From assembly GCA_903875045.1 (NCBI GenBank), contig CAIQUS010000084.1, forward strand, positions 1 through 64,000: a DNA stretch of 64,000 bases, in the 5' to 3' direction. Shown here in pieces: positions 53,637 to 61,863 of the stretch. The notes below the pieces were generated by a model. That model was given only the letters and a program-made list of their open reading frames with translations, did not search any database and was not told the origin of the DNA. The position numbers and the translations under genes were made by a program. The first letter of the stretch is position 1; each line of letters begins with the position of its first letter. Source of the DNA: an uncultured Bacteroidales bacterium (GTDB taxonomy: Bacteria; Bacteroidota; Bacteroidia; Bacteroidales; FEN-979).

Positions 53637-55073
53637 ATGGAAAAGAGCGCAGTTGAAGTTTGGGAAAATTGCCTGAAAGTCATAAAAGATAATATAAACT
53701 ACCAAAGCTTTAAAACCTGGTTTCTTCCGATTAATGCAGTGAAGTTGCAGGACCACGTTTTAACGATTCAGGTTCCAAGCCAGTTTTTTTATGAATGGCT
53801 TGAGGAGCATTACATCGGATTACTTAAAAAAACAATCAAAAAAGAACTGGGAACGGCAGGGCGGTTAGAGTACAGTATCATTGTAGACAATTCCGATACC
53901 GAACCAGGACCTTACACGATCAATGTACCAACAGGGGAGAAAAGAGCAACCTTAAATCCGTCCGTGTCTATGCCCATCGATCTGAATAGAGGCACTTCAA
54001 AAGAGATTCCTAACCCATTTATTATCCCCGGGTTAAAAAAAATCAAGATTAACTCTCAATTAATCGAAAGTTACTCTTTTGATAATTTTATTGAAGGTGA
54101 CTGTAATCGTTTGGCCAGATCTGCGGGATTTGCCATTGCCAGCAACCCGGGAAAAACGGCATTCAACCCACTCCTTATATATAGTGTTACCGGCCTTGGT
54201 AAAACGCATCTTTCACATGCCATTGGCCTTCAGGTCAAGAACAACTTTCCTGAAAAAACTGTTCTCTACGTTACTACGGATCAGTTTACAAACCAATTCA
54301 TTGATTCTGTCAGAAATAACAACCAAAACGATTTCATCCATTTTTATCAGATGATCGATGTACTCATTCTGGATGATATTCATAACCTGGCAGGTAAAGA
54401 GAAAACCCAGGATGTGTTTTTTCACATCTTCAATCACCTCCATCAAAAAAGCAATCAGATCATCCTCACCTCAGATAAACCACCGGTAGAGATGAAAGGC
54501 ATTGAACCCCGGTTGCTTTCACGGTTTAAATGGGGGTTATCAGCCGACCTGCAGATTCCTGATCTTGAAACGCGCATTGCCATCCTGCACAAAAAACTTT
54601 ACAACGATGGAATTCAGATTCCATCTGAAGTTATCGAATACCTGGCATATAATATCAATACGAATATCAGGGAGTTGGAAGGTGCCCTGATATCTCTCCT
54701 CGCACAATCCTCCCTGAACAAAAAAACCATTACACTCGAACTTGCCAAACAAATGATTGACAAGTTTGTGAAAAATACTTCACGCGAAATTTCCATCGAT
54801 TATATTCAAAAGGTTGTTTGCGAGTTTTTCAACATCCCGATCGAGTTGATATACTCAAAAACCAGGAAACGCGAAATTGTGCAGGCACGCCAGCTTTCGA
54901 TGTATTTTTCGAAAAAACACACCAAATCATCACTTGCCAGCATCGGCCTGCATTGTGGAAATAAAGACCATGCAACGGTACTGCATGCCTGCCGCACCGT
55001 CAACAACCTTGTTGAAACTGACCGGCAGTTCAGGCAATTTGTTGAAGAATTGGACAAACGGATTAAATTGTAA
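53637..55073 (+). CDS. dnaA: Chromosomal replication initiator DnaA
   Basis: A 478-residue DnaA, which unwinds the origin and loads helicase. Domain I (VWENCLKVIKDNINYQSFKT) is followed by a linker, the AAA+ domain (from about 140) with Walker B VLILDDIHNL and sensor region NTNIRELEGAL, and domain IV with the origin-binding HCGNKDHATVLHACRTVN. Walker A reads YSVTGLGKTHL (182-192): the first P-loop glycine of the usual GGxGLGKT is Ser183. Length is typical. dnaN is not adjacent; instead the phosphatase gene follows 17 bases later. Confidence 0.95.
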   Translation: MEKSAVEVWENCLKVIKDNINYQSFKTWFLPINAVKLQDHVLTIQVPSQFFYEWLEEHYIGLLKKTIKKELGTAGRLEYSIIVDNSDTEPGPYTINVPTGEKRATLNPSVSMPIDLNRGTSKEIPNPFIIPGLKKIKINSQLIESYSFDNFIEGDCNRLARSAGFAIASNPGKTAFNPLLIYSVTGLGKTHLSHAIGLQVKNNFPEKTVLYVTTDQFTNQFIDSVRNNNQNDFIHFYQMIDVLILDDIHNLAGKEKTQDVFFHIFNHLHQKSNQIILTSDKPPVEMKGIEPRLLSRFKWGLSADLQIPDLETRIAILHKKLYNDGIQIPSEVIEYLAYNINTNIRELEGALISLLAQSSLNKKTITLELAKQMIDKFVKNTSREISIDYIQKVVCEFFNIPIELIYSKTRKREIVQARQLSMYFSKKHTKSSLASIGLHCGNKDHATVLHACRTVNNLVETDRQFRQFVEELDKRIKL

Positions 55074-55090
55074 CCGAACCTAACCAGGCT

Positions 55091-55567
55091 TTGATAAAAA
55101 TTCTTTTCGTCTGTACTGGCAATATCTGCCGCTCTCCAATGGCAGAAGGCATTTTACGTGAGAAATTAAAAGAAAGAAGGATACCTGCCGAAGTCGATTC
55201 ATGCGGATTTGAATCATTTCATGTTGGCGACCCTCCCGATTCAAGGGCTCAGGAAGTTACCAGAAAGCGAAGAATAGATCTTTCATCACACAGGGCAAGG
55301 TTGTTTACAACCCAGGATTTTGACAGATTTGACTATATTTTCGCGATGGATTCCTCTCATTTCAACAATATCATGAAACTCGCCAGAAATGATTCAGACA
55401 GATCAAAAGTCGATTTTATGCTGAATGTATTGCATCCGGGGCAAAACCTAGGTGTACAAGATCCCTGGTACCATGGCATGAAAGCTTTCGAACAGGTTTA
55501 CTGGCAATTGGATGAAGCATGCGAGAGGTTCGTAGAGACTTTGATCACTGAACCCCCGCACAAATGA
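55091..55567 (+). CDS. Low-molecular-weight protein-tyrosine phosphatase
   Basis: A 158-residue phosphatase with the CX5R loop at the N-terminus (FVCTGNICRSPMAEG, nucleophile C8, R14) and the general-acid aspartate in VQDPWYHG (about residue 126). It would dephosphorylate tyrosine residues, for example on capsule-regulating kinases. The start is TTG at 55091, giving a family-length N-terminus; there is no nearby ATG in frame. It overlaps the following dehydratase gene by four bases. Confidence 0.93.
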   Translation: MIKILFVCTGNICRSPMAEGILREKLKERRIPAEVDSCGFESFHVGDPPDSRAQEVTRKRRIDLSSHRARLFTTQDFDRFDYIFAMDSSHFNNIMKLARNDSDRSKVDFMLNVLHPGQNLGVQDPWYHGMKAFEQVYWQLDEACERFVETLITEPPHK

Positions 55568-56529
55568 ATAGCATCGGGTCTATTCAATCATTTACCATTC
55601 TGGATGCCGCCAAACGGATAGCTCCGTTTATTAATTATACTCCTGTACTCACCTCACATACAATTAACCGGTTATTTAAAGCAGAGATCTTCCTGAAATG
55701 TGAGAATTTTCAAAAAGTTGGCGCATTCAAAGCCCGTGGCGCAACCAATGCAATTTTATCCCTGCCTGAAAGCGACCTGGGATGTGGAGTGGCAACGCAT
55801 TCGTCGGGCAATCATGCACAGGCTCTGTCATGGGCTGCATCACTGGTGAATACCAGGGCATTCATAGTTATGCCGGTCAACTCATCCAAAATAAAGGTTG
55901 CAGCGGTAAAGGATTACGGTGGCGAGATTACATTTTGTGAGCCCGATCTGGCATCAAGGGAGACCACACTTTTTCGGATTCTTGAACAAACAGGGGCAAA
56001 AGAGATCCATCCATACAACAATGAGCAGATCATTGCCGGTCAGGCTACCGCCGCCCTTGAACTCATTGATGAGATAAAAAACCTCGATATCATCATGGCG
56101 CCGGTTGGTGGCGGCGGTTTGCTCGGTGGAACTTCACTTTCCGTCCATTATTTCCTGCCGGAAGGGAAAGTGATTGCTGCAGAACCGGAACAGGCCAATG
56201 ATGCCTATTTATCCTTCACAAACCGAAAATTTATCCCATCGCTAAACCCTGATACCATCGCCGATGGACTTCGAACATCCCTCGGTACAATAACCTTTCC
56301 GATTATTCTGAACCACGTACATCGCATAGTCACTGTTAGCGAGGAGAGTATTGTAAAATCGATGCGTTTTTTATGGGAACGGATGAAAATCATGGTTGAG
56401 CCTTCATCAGCCGTGCCATTTGCCGCGCTGATGGAAGGAAAAATTGAGATCACCGGAAAAAAAGTTGGCATCATCATCTCCGGAGGAAATGTTGACCTGG
56501 ATCATTTACCCTGGATGAAAAATGGATAA
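55564..56529 (+). CDS. Threonine/serine dehydratase-like PLP enzyme
   Basis: A 321-residue fold-type II PLP enzyme similar to catabolic threonine dehydratase and serine racemase. The PLP lysine is in NFQKVGAFKARGATNAI (about residue 56), the substrate loop is HSSGNHAQALSWAA and the phosphate-binding glycine loop is PVGGGGLLGG. It lacks the C-terminal regulatory ACT domain of biosynthetic IlvA. It would deaminate threonine or serine to the keto acid. It overlaps both neighbours by a few bases, so dnaA-linked genes form one long transcript. Confidence 0.88.
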   Translation: MNSIGSIQSFTILDAAKRIAPFINYTPVLTSHTINRLFKAEIFLKCENFQKVGAFKARGATNAILSLPESDLGCGVATHSSGNHAQALSWAASLVNTRAFIVMPVNSSKIKVAAVKDYGGEITFCEPDLASRETTLFRILEQTGAKEIHPYNNEQIIAGQATAALELIDEIKNLDIIMAPVGGGGLLGGTSLSVHYFLPEGKVIAAEPEQANDAYLSFTNRKFIPSLNPDTIADGLRTSLGTITFPIILNHVHRIVTVSEESIVKSMRFLWERMKIMVEPSSAVPFAALMEGKIEITGKKVGIIISGGNVDLDHLPWMKNG

Positions 56530-57229
56530 AGGAACCTTATATTTACTGCCATCATTGCTTTCCGATGGCATCGTGGAATCTGTATTGCCGGAAGGTACAC
56601 TTTCCATTATCAGAAAACTAGACTATTTCATCGTTGAAGAGATCCGTACAGCACGCCGGTTTCTTATAAAGGCCGGAATCCAAAAACCTATTGATACATT
56701 AAACTTCAGCGTTTTTAATGAGCATTCCAGTGATCAGGATATCGTTGAATATCTTGCAGAGGCCATCAATGGCCATGACCTGGGGCTGTTATCTGAGGCT
56801 GGAGTACCCTGTGTGGCCGACCCGGGATCGTTGATTGTGAGAACAGCCCACGAACTTGGGATACGGGTTGTACCCCTCACCGGCCCATCCTCGATCCTGC
56901 TGGCGTTAATGGCTTCGGGGTTTAATGGGCAAAATTTTGCATTTTTAGGATATTTGCCTGCAGATAAAGCCCTGAGGGCCAGGAAAATTAAAGAAATTGA
57001 AAAAACCATACTTGAAAAAGACCAAACCCAAATATTTATTGAAACGCCTTACCGGAATTCACCTTTGTTTGAATCTCTGATACGCGTCTGCCGTCCGGAT
57101 ACATGGCTCTGCCTTGCAACGGACTTGTCGGGAAATAATGAGGTTATCAAATCCCATCCTATTGCCGAATGGCGTCATCTGAAGCCTGATCTGCAGAAAA
57201 AACCGACCATTTTTCTATTGTATCATTGA
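56522..57229 (+). CDS. Tetrapyrrole-methylase-family SAM methyltransferase (RsmI-like)
   Basis: A 235-residue member of the tetrapyrrole methylase superfamily, close to RsmI, which methylates the ribose of C1402 in 16S rRNA. It shows LLSEAGVPCVADPGSLIV and VVPLTGPSSILLALMASGF, followed by FLGYLPADKALRARKIKEI. The N-terminus (GTLYLLPSLLSDG) lacks the extended form of true RsmI, so the substrate may differ. It overlaps the dehydratase stop by eight bases. Confidence 0.85.
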   Translation: MDKGTLYLLPSLLSDGIVESVLPEGTLSIIRKLDYFIVEEIRTARRFLIKAGIQKPIDTLNFSVFNEHSSDQDIVEYLAEAINGHDLGLLSEAGVPCVADPGSLIVRTAHELGIRVVPLTGPSSILLALMASGFNGQNFAFLGYLPADKALRARKIKEIEKTILEKDQTQIFIETPYRNSPLFESLIRVCRPDTWLCLATDLSGNNEVIKSHPIAEWRHLKPDLQKKPTIFLLYH

Positions 57230-57272
57230 CATGAGCGGGTCAAGGGTCAACAAATAATTAAAGTATTCACAA

Positions 57273-58172
57273 ATGATGGACACAATATTATCAATCAACA
57301 ATATTTCTAAACGATATGGAAAGATCCAGGCGGTAAGTAACCTTTCCCTTGAGGTGAACAGAGGCCAGGTATTCGGGCTCCTTGGCCCCAATGGCAGTGG
57401 TAAAACCACCACGCTCAGTGTGATCCTTGATCTCATCAAAGCGAACAGCGGCACCTTTCAGTGGTTCGGACAAGCCCCATCCAAGGAAAGCCGAAAAAGG
57501 ATCGGGAGTGTTATAGAGAGTCCTAATTTTTTTCCCTATCTGAGTCCGGTCATTAATCTTAAAATTGTTGCAGATATTAAGGACCATGGCTATGACGATA
57601 TTGACAGGGTACTCAACTTAACCGGACTTTATGACCGAAGAAACACCAGGTTTAAAACGTTTTCATTTGGCATGAAACAGCGGCTCGCGGTAGCCTCTGC
57701 CCTACTGGGAAATCCCGACGTACTTATACTGGATGAGCCAACAAACGGTCTCGATCCCCAGGGGATCGCACATATCCGCGAATTGATCCTGCTCATCGCA
57801 AGCCAGGGAACCACCATCATCATTGCATCCCATCTTCTGGATGAGGTACAGAAAATTTGCAGTCATGTGGCTGTTTTGAGTAAAGGGAAAAAACTATTTG
57901 ATGGCAAAGTAAGTGAAGTGCTGGCCATTTCCGATTCTTATGAACTTTCGGCAGAAAACATTGAACAGCTCACCATGATTGTCAGGACCCACCCCTCCTT
58001 TTCATCAGTGACTCCCGGTATTGAAAAAATTCAGGTTTATTTTAAAGAAATAGTAAATCCGGAAGAGATCAATCTTTTTTTCTTTAAGCAAGGTGTTATT
58101 CTGACTCATTTATCTGAGCGGAAACGGAGCCTCGAACAGCATTTTCTTGAATTATTAGACCAGAACAAATGA
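57273..58172 (+). CDS. ABC transporter ATP-binding protein
   Basis: A 299-residue ATPase of an ABC-2 type exporter. Walker A is GPNGSGKTTT (about 38-47), the signature is FSFGMKQRLAVASALLG (about 130-146) and Walker B is VLILDEPTNGLDPQG (about 151-165). The C-terminal 80 residues are an extra domain typical of drug or antibiotic-peptide exporters. It overlaps the permease start by four bases, so the pair forms one transporter. The substrate is unknown. Confidence 0.93.
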   Translation: MMDTILSINNISKRYGKIQAVSNLSLEVNRGQVFGLLGPNGSGKTTTLSVILDLIKANSGTFQWFGQAPSKESRKRIGSVIESPNFFPYLSPVINLKIVADIKDHGYDDIDRVLNLTGLYDRRNTRFKTFSFGMKQRLAVASALLGNPDVLILDEPTNGLDPQGIAHIRELILLIASQGTTIIIASHLLDEVQKICSHVAVLSKGKKLFDGKVSEVLAISDSYELSAENIEQLTMIVRTHPSFSSVTPGIEKIQVYFKEIVNPEEINLFFFKQGVILTHLSERKRSLEQHFLELLDQNK

Positions 58173-58999
58173 TAAAGCTTTTAAAAATTGAATACAAGAA
58201 AATTTTGACTTATAAAATTTTCTGGATACTTACCGGCCTCTATTTTCTTTTCCTGTCGCTCGGGCTGTTGATGTCGGAGTTTATGATCAATAACATGGTC
58301 GACAACATGAACAGGCGTCTTCCTATTCCGCTACCGCACGTAACCATCTACTTTTTTCCCTGGGTTTGGCAAAATATTACATTTTTTGCCACCATTCGTT
58401 ACGTGTTGATATTTCCGGCCATCGTTATCATTATTCTGATAACCAATGAATTCACTTTTAAAACCATCAGACAAAATGTGATCAATGGCATGAGCAAGGC
58501 GGAATTTCTTATTTCGAAACTAATGCTGATTTTGCTCATATCGATTGTTGTGACGGTGTTGTTAACAGCAGGTACCATCATCATCGGGGTTTCTCATACA
58601 TCTGATCTTACACTTGCACTGGTGCTTGAAAAGTCATCGTTCATGCTTGGCTTTTTCATCACCATGCTGACATTCCAGGTTTATGCCCTCTTTTTTGGAT
58701 TCATTTTAAGAAATACCGGGCTCTCCATTGCGCTGTTCACCTTGTATGTTTTCATAGTTGAGCCAATTCTGTATTACTTTCTTAAAAGCCCGATTGTTTT
58801 TAAGAATGATATCTCCCCTTACCTCCCTGTGAACGCCGTACTCCGTGTTACTGAATATCCGGCCATACAGGTTTTGAAAAACATCATGGGGTTGAATCTG
58901 CAAAATTCAATCAGCTTTGCCGTTTGCAGCCTTCCGGTATTTTATGCCGCCTTGATGGTGGGAATTGTATATTGGGTATTGGTAAAAAGGGACTTGTAA
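58169..58999 (+). CDS. ABC-2 type transporter permease
   Basis: A 276-residue permease with about six membrane helices (roughly 17-37, 68-93, 119-143, 155-180, 184-206, 250-272) and a soluble loop after the first. It starts inside the stop codon of the ATPase gene and should form the membrane part of that exporter. The helix pattern fits ABC-2 proteins acting on lipids, peptides or drugs. It converges with the VWA protein gene. Confidence 0.88.
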   Translation: MIKLLKIEYKKILTYKIFWILTGLYFLFLSLGLLMSEFMINNMVDNMNRRLPIPLPHVTIYFFPWVWQNITFFATIRYVLIFPAIVIIILITNEFTFKTIRQNVINGMSKAEFLISKLMLILLISIVVTVLLTAGTIIIGVSHTSDLTLALVLEKSSFMLGFFITMLTFQVYALFFGFILRNTGLSIALFTLYVFIVEPILYYFLKSPIVFKNDISPYLPVNAVLRVTEYPAIQVLKNIMGLNLQNSISFAVCSLPVFYAALMVGIVYWVLVKRDL

Positions 59000-59015
59000 A
59001 TTTCCGGGATAACAA

Positions 59016-61118
59016 CTACAAACCTTCTCGTTTTCGGATGATCCATTCTGCTGTGAGCAGGGAAAGGATCAAAATAAAAAGCCACGGATTTCCGATCAGA
59101 TCAGACATTCGCTGCTGAAAGATGGAAACCGTACGGATGTCTTCACGTGCGAGGATCTTGCTGGCAAGTTTTCCAATGTTTTCCTTATTGACCATCTCTC
59201 CATCATGTGATGAGGCAATCCTGAAAAGAAGGTTATGATTGGCAACCAGATCAGAACTCTCCACATTGACCTGCTCAACAAAAAATCTTCCGGATTTCTG
59301 GTATGTTTCCGAACCTACCTTTACTGAAGCAGTATATTGATACTCGCCTATTGGGAAGAGTCCGGCATTAAGGAAATAGGCCTTGGCAGTTTTGCTGAAG
59401 ATGAAGGGAAATGTTTTATTGGCTGCATCCGTGATCGATATGTTCACATCAGGCCCGTTGATCAACTCATACGAGGCATTGAACACCTCTGCATCAATTT
59501 CAACAGGTTCATTTTCTGAAATCCTGTTATTAAGATGTATCCTGAAAAAACTTTTATCATCTTTTGTTGACAAATATTGAGCAATTTTATCGATCATCAA
59601 ATCAAAGGCTTCGTGATTGGCTTCCTGTATATAATCAGAGATTCGCCAACGCCAGATATTTTCACCTGCAATAAATCCAACTTTCTTCTCTGCAAGATGG
59701 GTAAACATGATCATAGGGGTCCTTGTCGCCACATTCCCGATTTTCTGATAGAACAAAACATCTGAAAGGGGGCTGAACTGGTAGGTGCCAAAAGGGCACT
59801 GTAAAGGAGGGAATTCACGAAATACCGATATGTCTTTTTTATCCATTGTGAAAAGTGAAAATTCCTCGTTTACAATTGGTTGTGATTCCAAAAAAGAGTT
59901 TTTCGCAGAGTTTATGATCAATCCGGCCTTAAGGGTATTGAGTGCATTAACATCTGTTTGTGAACCAACAATAATTAACAATGATGACTTTGACCTGAAG
60001 AGTGTACCCAGGTCAGCCACATTCGTAACAGATGGAAGTTGATAGAGAATTACCAGGTCATATTTTTCATAAGATTTCGGCAGGTCATTTGCACGGATCT
60101 GTTCAATTTCAAAATGGGAGGAGCCTTCAAGTCCTTTTTGAATGGCAGTGATATCGGGATGGGGGGCATCGAAAATGAGAGCGATTTTCTGACGTGCATC
60201 CAGCACGTCAACAATAAAACTTGCGTTGTTGTTGTTTTTACTCCCTTCCCCTTGTATTTCACTGAGTTGCAGTGAATATTTAACTATTCCTTTGTCCCTG
60301 GCTTCCAGCATAAAAGTAATTTTCTGGAGTGTATGGTCGCTATTGGCCTTGATCTCTTTTGTATCCAGTAGATGAGAGCCCTGCGAAAGGGTTAGCTTTG
60401 TGGTTGAACCAGCACATTTATTCATTTCAACCAGCACTTCAACAGGAAATTTATCACCCTTATATGCAGTTTTATTCACCAGGATTTTGCGTAGCAGAAT
60501 GTCTTTCTTTAAAAGCGTATCCCCAAGGGCAATGGTATAGGCCGGGAAGGTACTTTTACGGGCAGCATAAAATGGGTCAGTACCATCGTTGTAAATGCCA
60601 TCCGATGCAAGGATAACAGCTGCGGCATTCCTGTTTGAATAGCGTGTATTTACCTCTGTGAAAAAAGTGGAAATGTCAGTCTTTAATCCGTTATAGGATG
60701 CATCGAATCCTGTTACAAGGCTGCCGCCGAAGGAGTAGGTTTTGACATCGCATTTACTTTTCAGGGCACTGATAAGTGAATCGATTGCTTTAGGAAATAC
60801 CGTCCGGTAATAGTCAGAATCACTGGTCAGTACCATTGACCTGGAATTATCGATTCCAAGAATGATCATTGGTTTTTCAATGATCTTGTCCGATTGTTTA
60901 ATCAATGGACCCAATAGCAGAAAAGAGATCAATGAAACCGAAAGAAACCGGAAAACCAGCATCAACCGATGCGTTGTCGACTTCAATCCCTGTTTAATAT
61001 CACGGAAATAGAGGATAAAGGCATAACCTGCTCCTGCCAGAAAGCATAATATTACAAAACCAAAAGGGTATTCAGTAACAAGTCCCACAACATCGATTAA
61101 GTATGCAGCCCACCACAA
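59016..61118 (-). CDS. Membrane-anchored VWA-like protein
   Basis: A 700-residue protein with two N-terminal membrane helices (about 15-35 and 47-67), a von Willebrand A-like domain starting at MIILGIDNSRSM (MIDAS residues D-x-S-x-S) and continuing to about 200, long beta-rich domains, and a final membrane helix (LFILILSLLTAEWIIR) close to the C-terminus. The bulk lies outside the cytoplasm. The only start that fits is TTG at 61118, 22 bases inside the end of fabG. Similar uncharacterised proteins occur in Bacteroidota near Bat-type genes; function is unknown. Confidence 0.75.
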   Translation of the reverse strand: MWWAAYLIDVVGLVTEYPFGFVILCFLAGAGYAFILYFRDIKQGLKSTTHRLMLVFRFLSVSLISFLLLGPLIKQSDKIIEKPMIILGIDNSRSMVLTSDSDYYRTVFPKAIDSLISALKSKCDVKTYSFGGSLVTGFDASYNGLKTDISTFFTEVNTRYSNRNAAAVILASDGIYNDGTDPFYAARKSTFPAYTIALGDTLLKKDILLRKILVNKTAYKGDKFPVEVLVEMNKCAGSTTKLTLSQGSHLLDTKEIKANSDHTLQKITFMLEARDKGIVKYSLQLSEIQGEGSKNNNNASFIVDVLDARQKIALIFDAPHPDITAIQKGLEGSSHFEIEQIRANDLPKSYEKYDLVILYQLPSVTNVADLGTLFRSKSSLLIIVGSQTDVNALNTLKAGLIINSAKNSFLESQPIVNEEFSLFTMDKKDISVFREFPPLQCPFGTYQFSPLSDVLFYQKIGNVATRTPMIMFTHLAEKKVGFIAGENIWRWRISDYIQEANHEAFDLMIDKIAQYLSTKDDKSFFRIHLNNRISENEPVEIDAEVFNASYELINGPDVNISITDAANKTFPFIFSKTAKAYFLNAGLFPIGEYQYTASVKVGSETYQKSGRFFVEQVNVESSDLVANHNLLFRIASSHDGEMVNKENIGKLASKILAREDIRTVSIFQQRMSDLIGNPWLFILILSLLTAEWIIRKREGL

Positions 61119-61843
61119 ACAGTTATTGCCTGTCCGGTAACATAGGAACTAAGGTCGGAAGCCAGGAAAAGTGCGAGATTGGCAACATCCTCCGGAGTTC
61201 CTACACGCCTCATGGGTATATCCTGGATCCATTTGTCCCGGAATTCCTGGGGTAATTTAGAGGTCATTTCAGTTTCGATGTAGCCCGGGGCAATCGCATT
61301 GCAACGAATGTTGCGTGAACCAAGTTCCTGTGCGATTGACTTTGTGAAGCCAATGATCCCGGCTTTGGAGGCTGAGTAATTAGACTGGCCGCTATTTCCT
61401 TCAATGCCAACGATTGAACTCATGTTGATGATTGAACCAAACCTTTGTTTAATCATTACCTTTTGGATTGCTTTGGTAAGATTAAAAACAGATTTGAGGT
61501 TTACATTGATCACACGGTCCCAATCCGATTCCGTCATCCGAAGCAACAGGTTATCGCGTGTGATCCCTGCATTGTTTATCAGGACATCAATGGTGGTAAA
61601 ATCCTCCATGATCGCGGAAATCAGTTGTTCACTATCGCCAAACGAACTTGCATCAGAGGCATAACCCTTTGCTTTGATACCAAAAGCGCTCAGTTCCTGC
61701 TCCAAAAGTATCGAGTCATCATTGTATTGTATATCCGAAAAAGCTATGTTAGCACCATTTTCTGCAAATTTTAAGGCAATTGATTTTCCAATGCCACGAT
61801 TTGCGCCGGTTATTAAAGCAGTTTTTCCTTCAAGTAACTTCAT
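61097..61843 (-). CDS. fabG: 3-oxoacyl-[acyl-carrier-protein] reductase
   Basis: A 248-residue FabG, the NADPH-dependent ketoreductase of fatty-acid elongation. The nucleotide motif is TGANRGIGKSIA, followed by NNAGITRDN, the catalytic Ser in NMSSIVGIEGN, and the YSASK tyrosine and lysine. The ATG at 61843 gives the standard length and N-terminus MKLLEGKTALITG; in-frame starts at 61852 and 61873 would add 3 or 10 residues. The C-terminal GGLHT is normal. It lies between the glucan phosphorylase and VWA genes, not in a fab operon. Confidence 0.92.
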   Translation of the reverse strand: MKLLEGKTALITGANRGIGKSIALKFAENGANIAFSDIQYNDDSILLEQELSAFGIKAKGYASDASSFGDSEQLISAIMEDFTTIDVLINNAGITRDNLLLRMTESDWDRVINVNLKSVFNLTKAIQKVMIKQRFGSIINMSSIVGIEGNSGQSNYSASKAGIIGFTKSIAQELGSRNIRCNAIAPGYIETEMTSKLPQEFRDKWIQDIPMRRVGTPEDVANLALFLASDLSSYVTGQAITVCGGLHT

Positions 61844-61863
61844 GGTTGTCATTTTTGGTTTAA

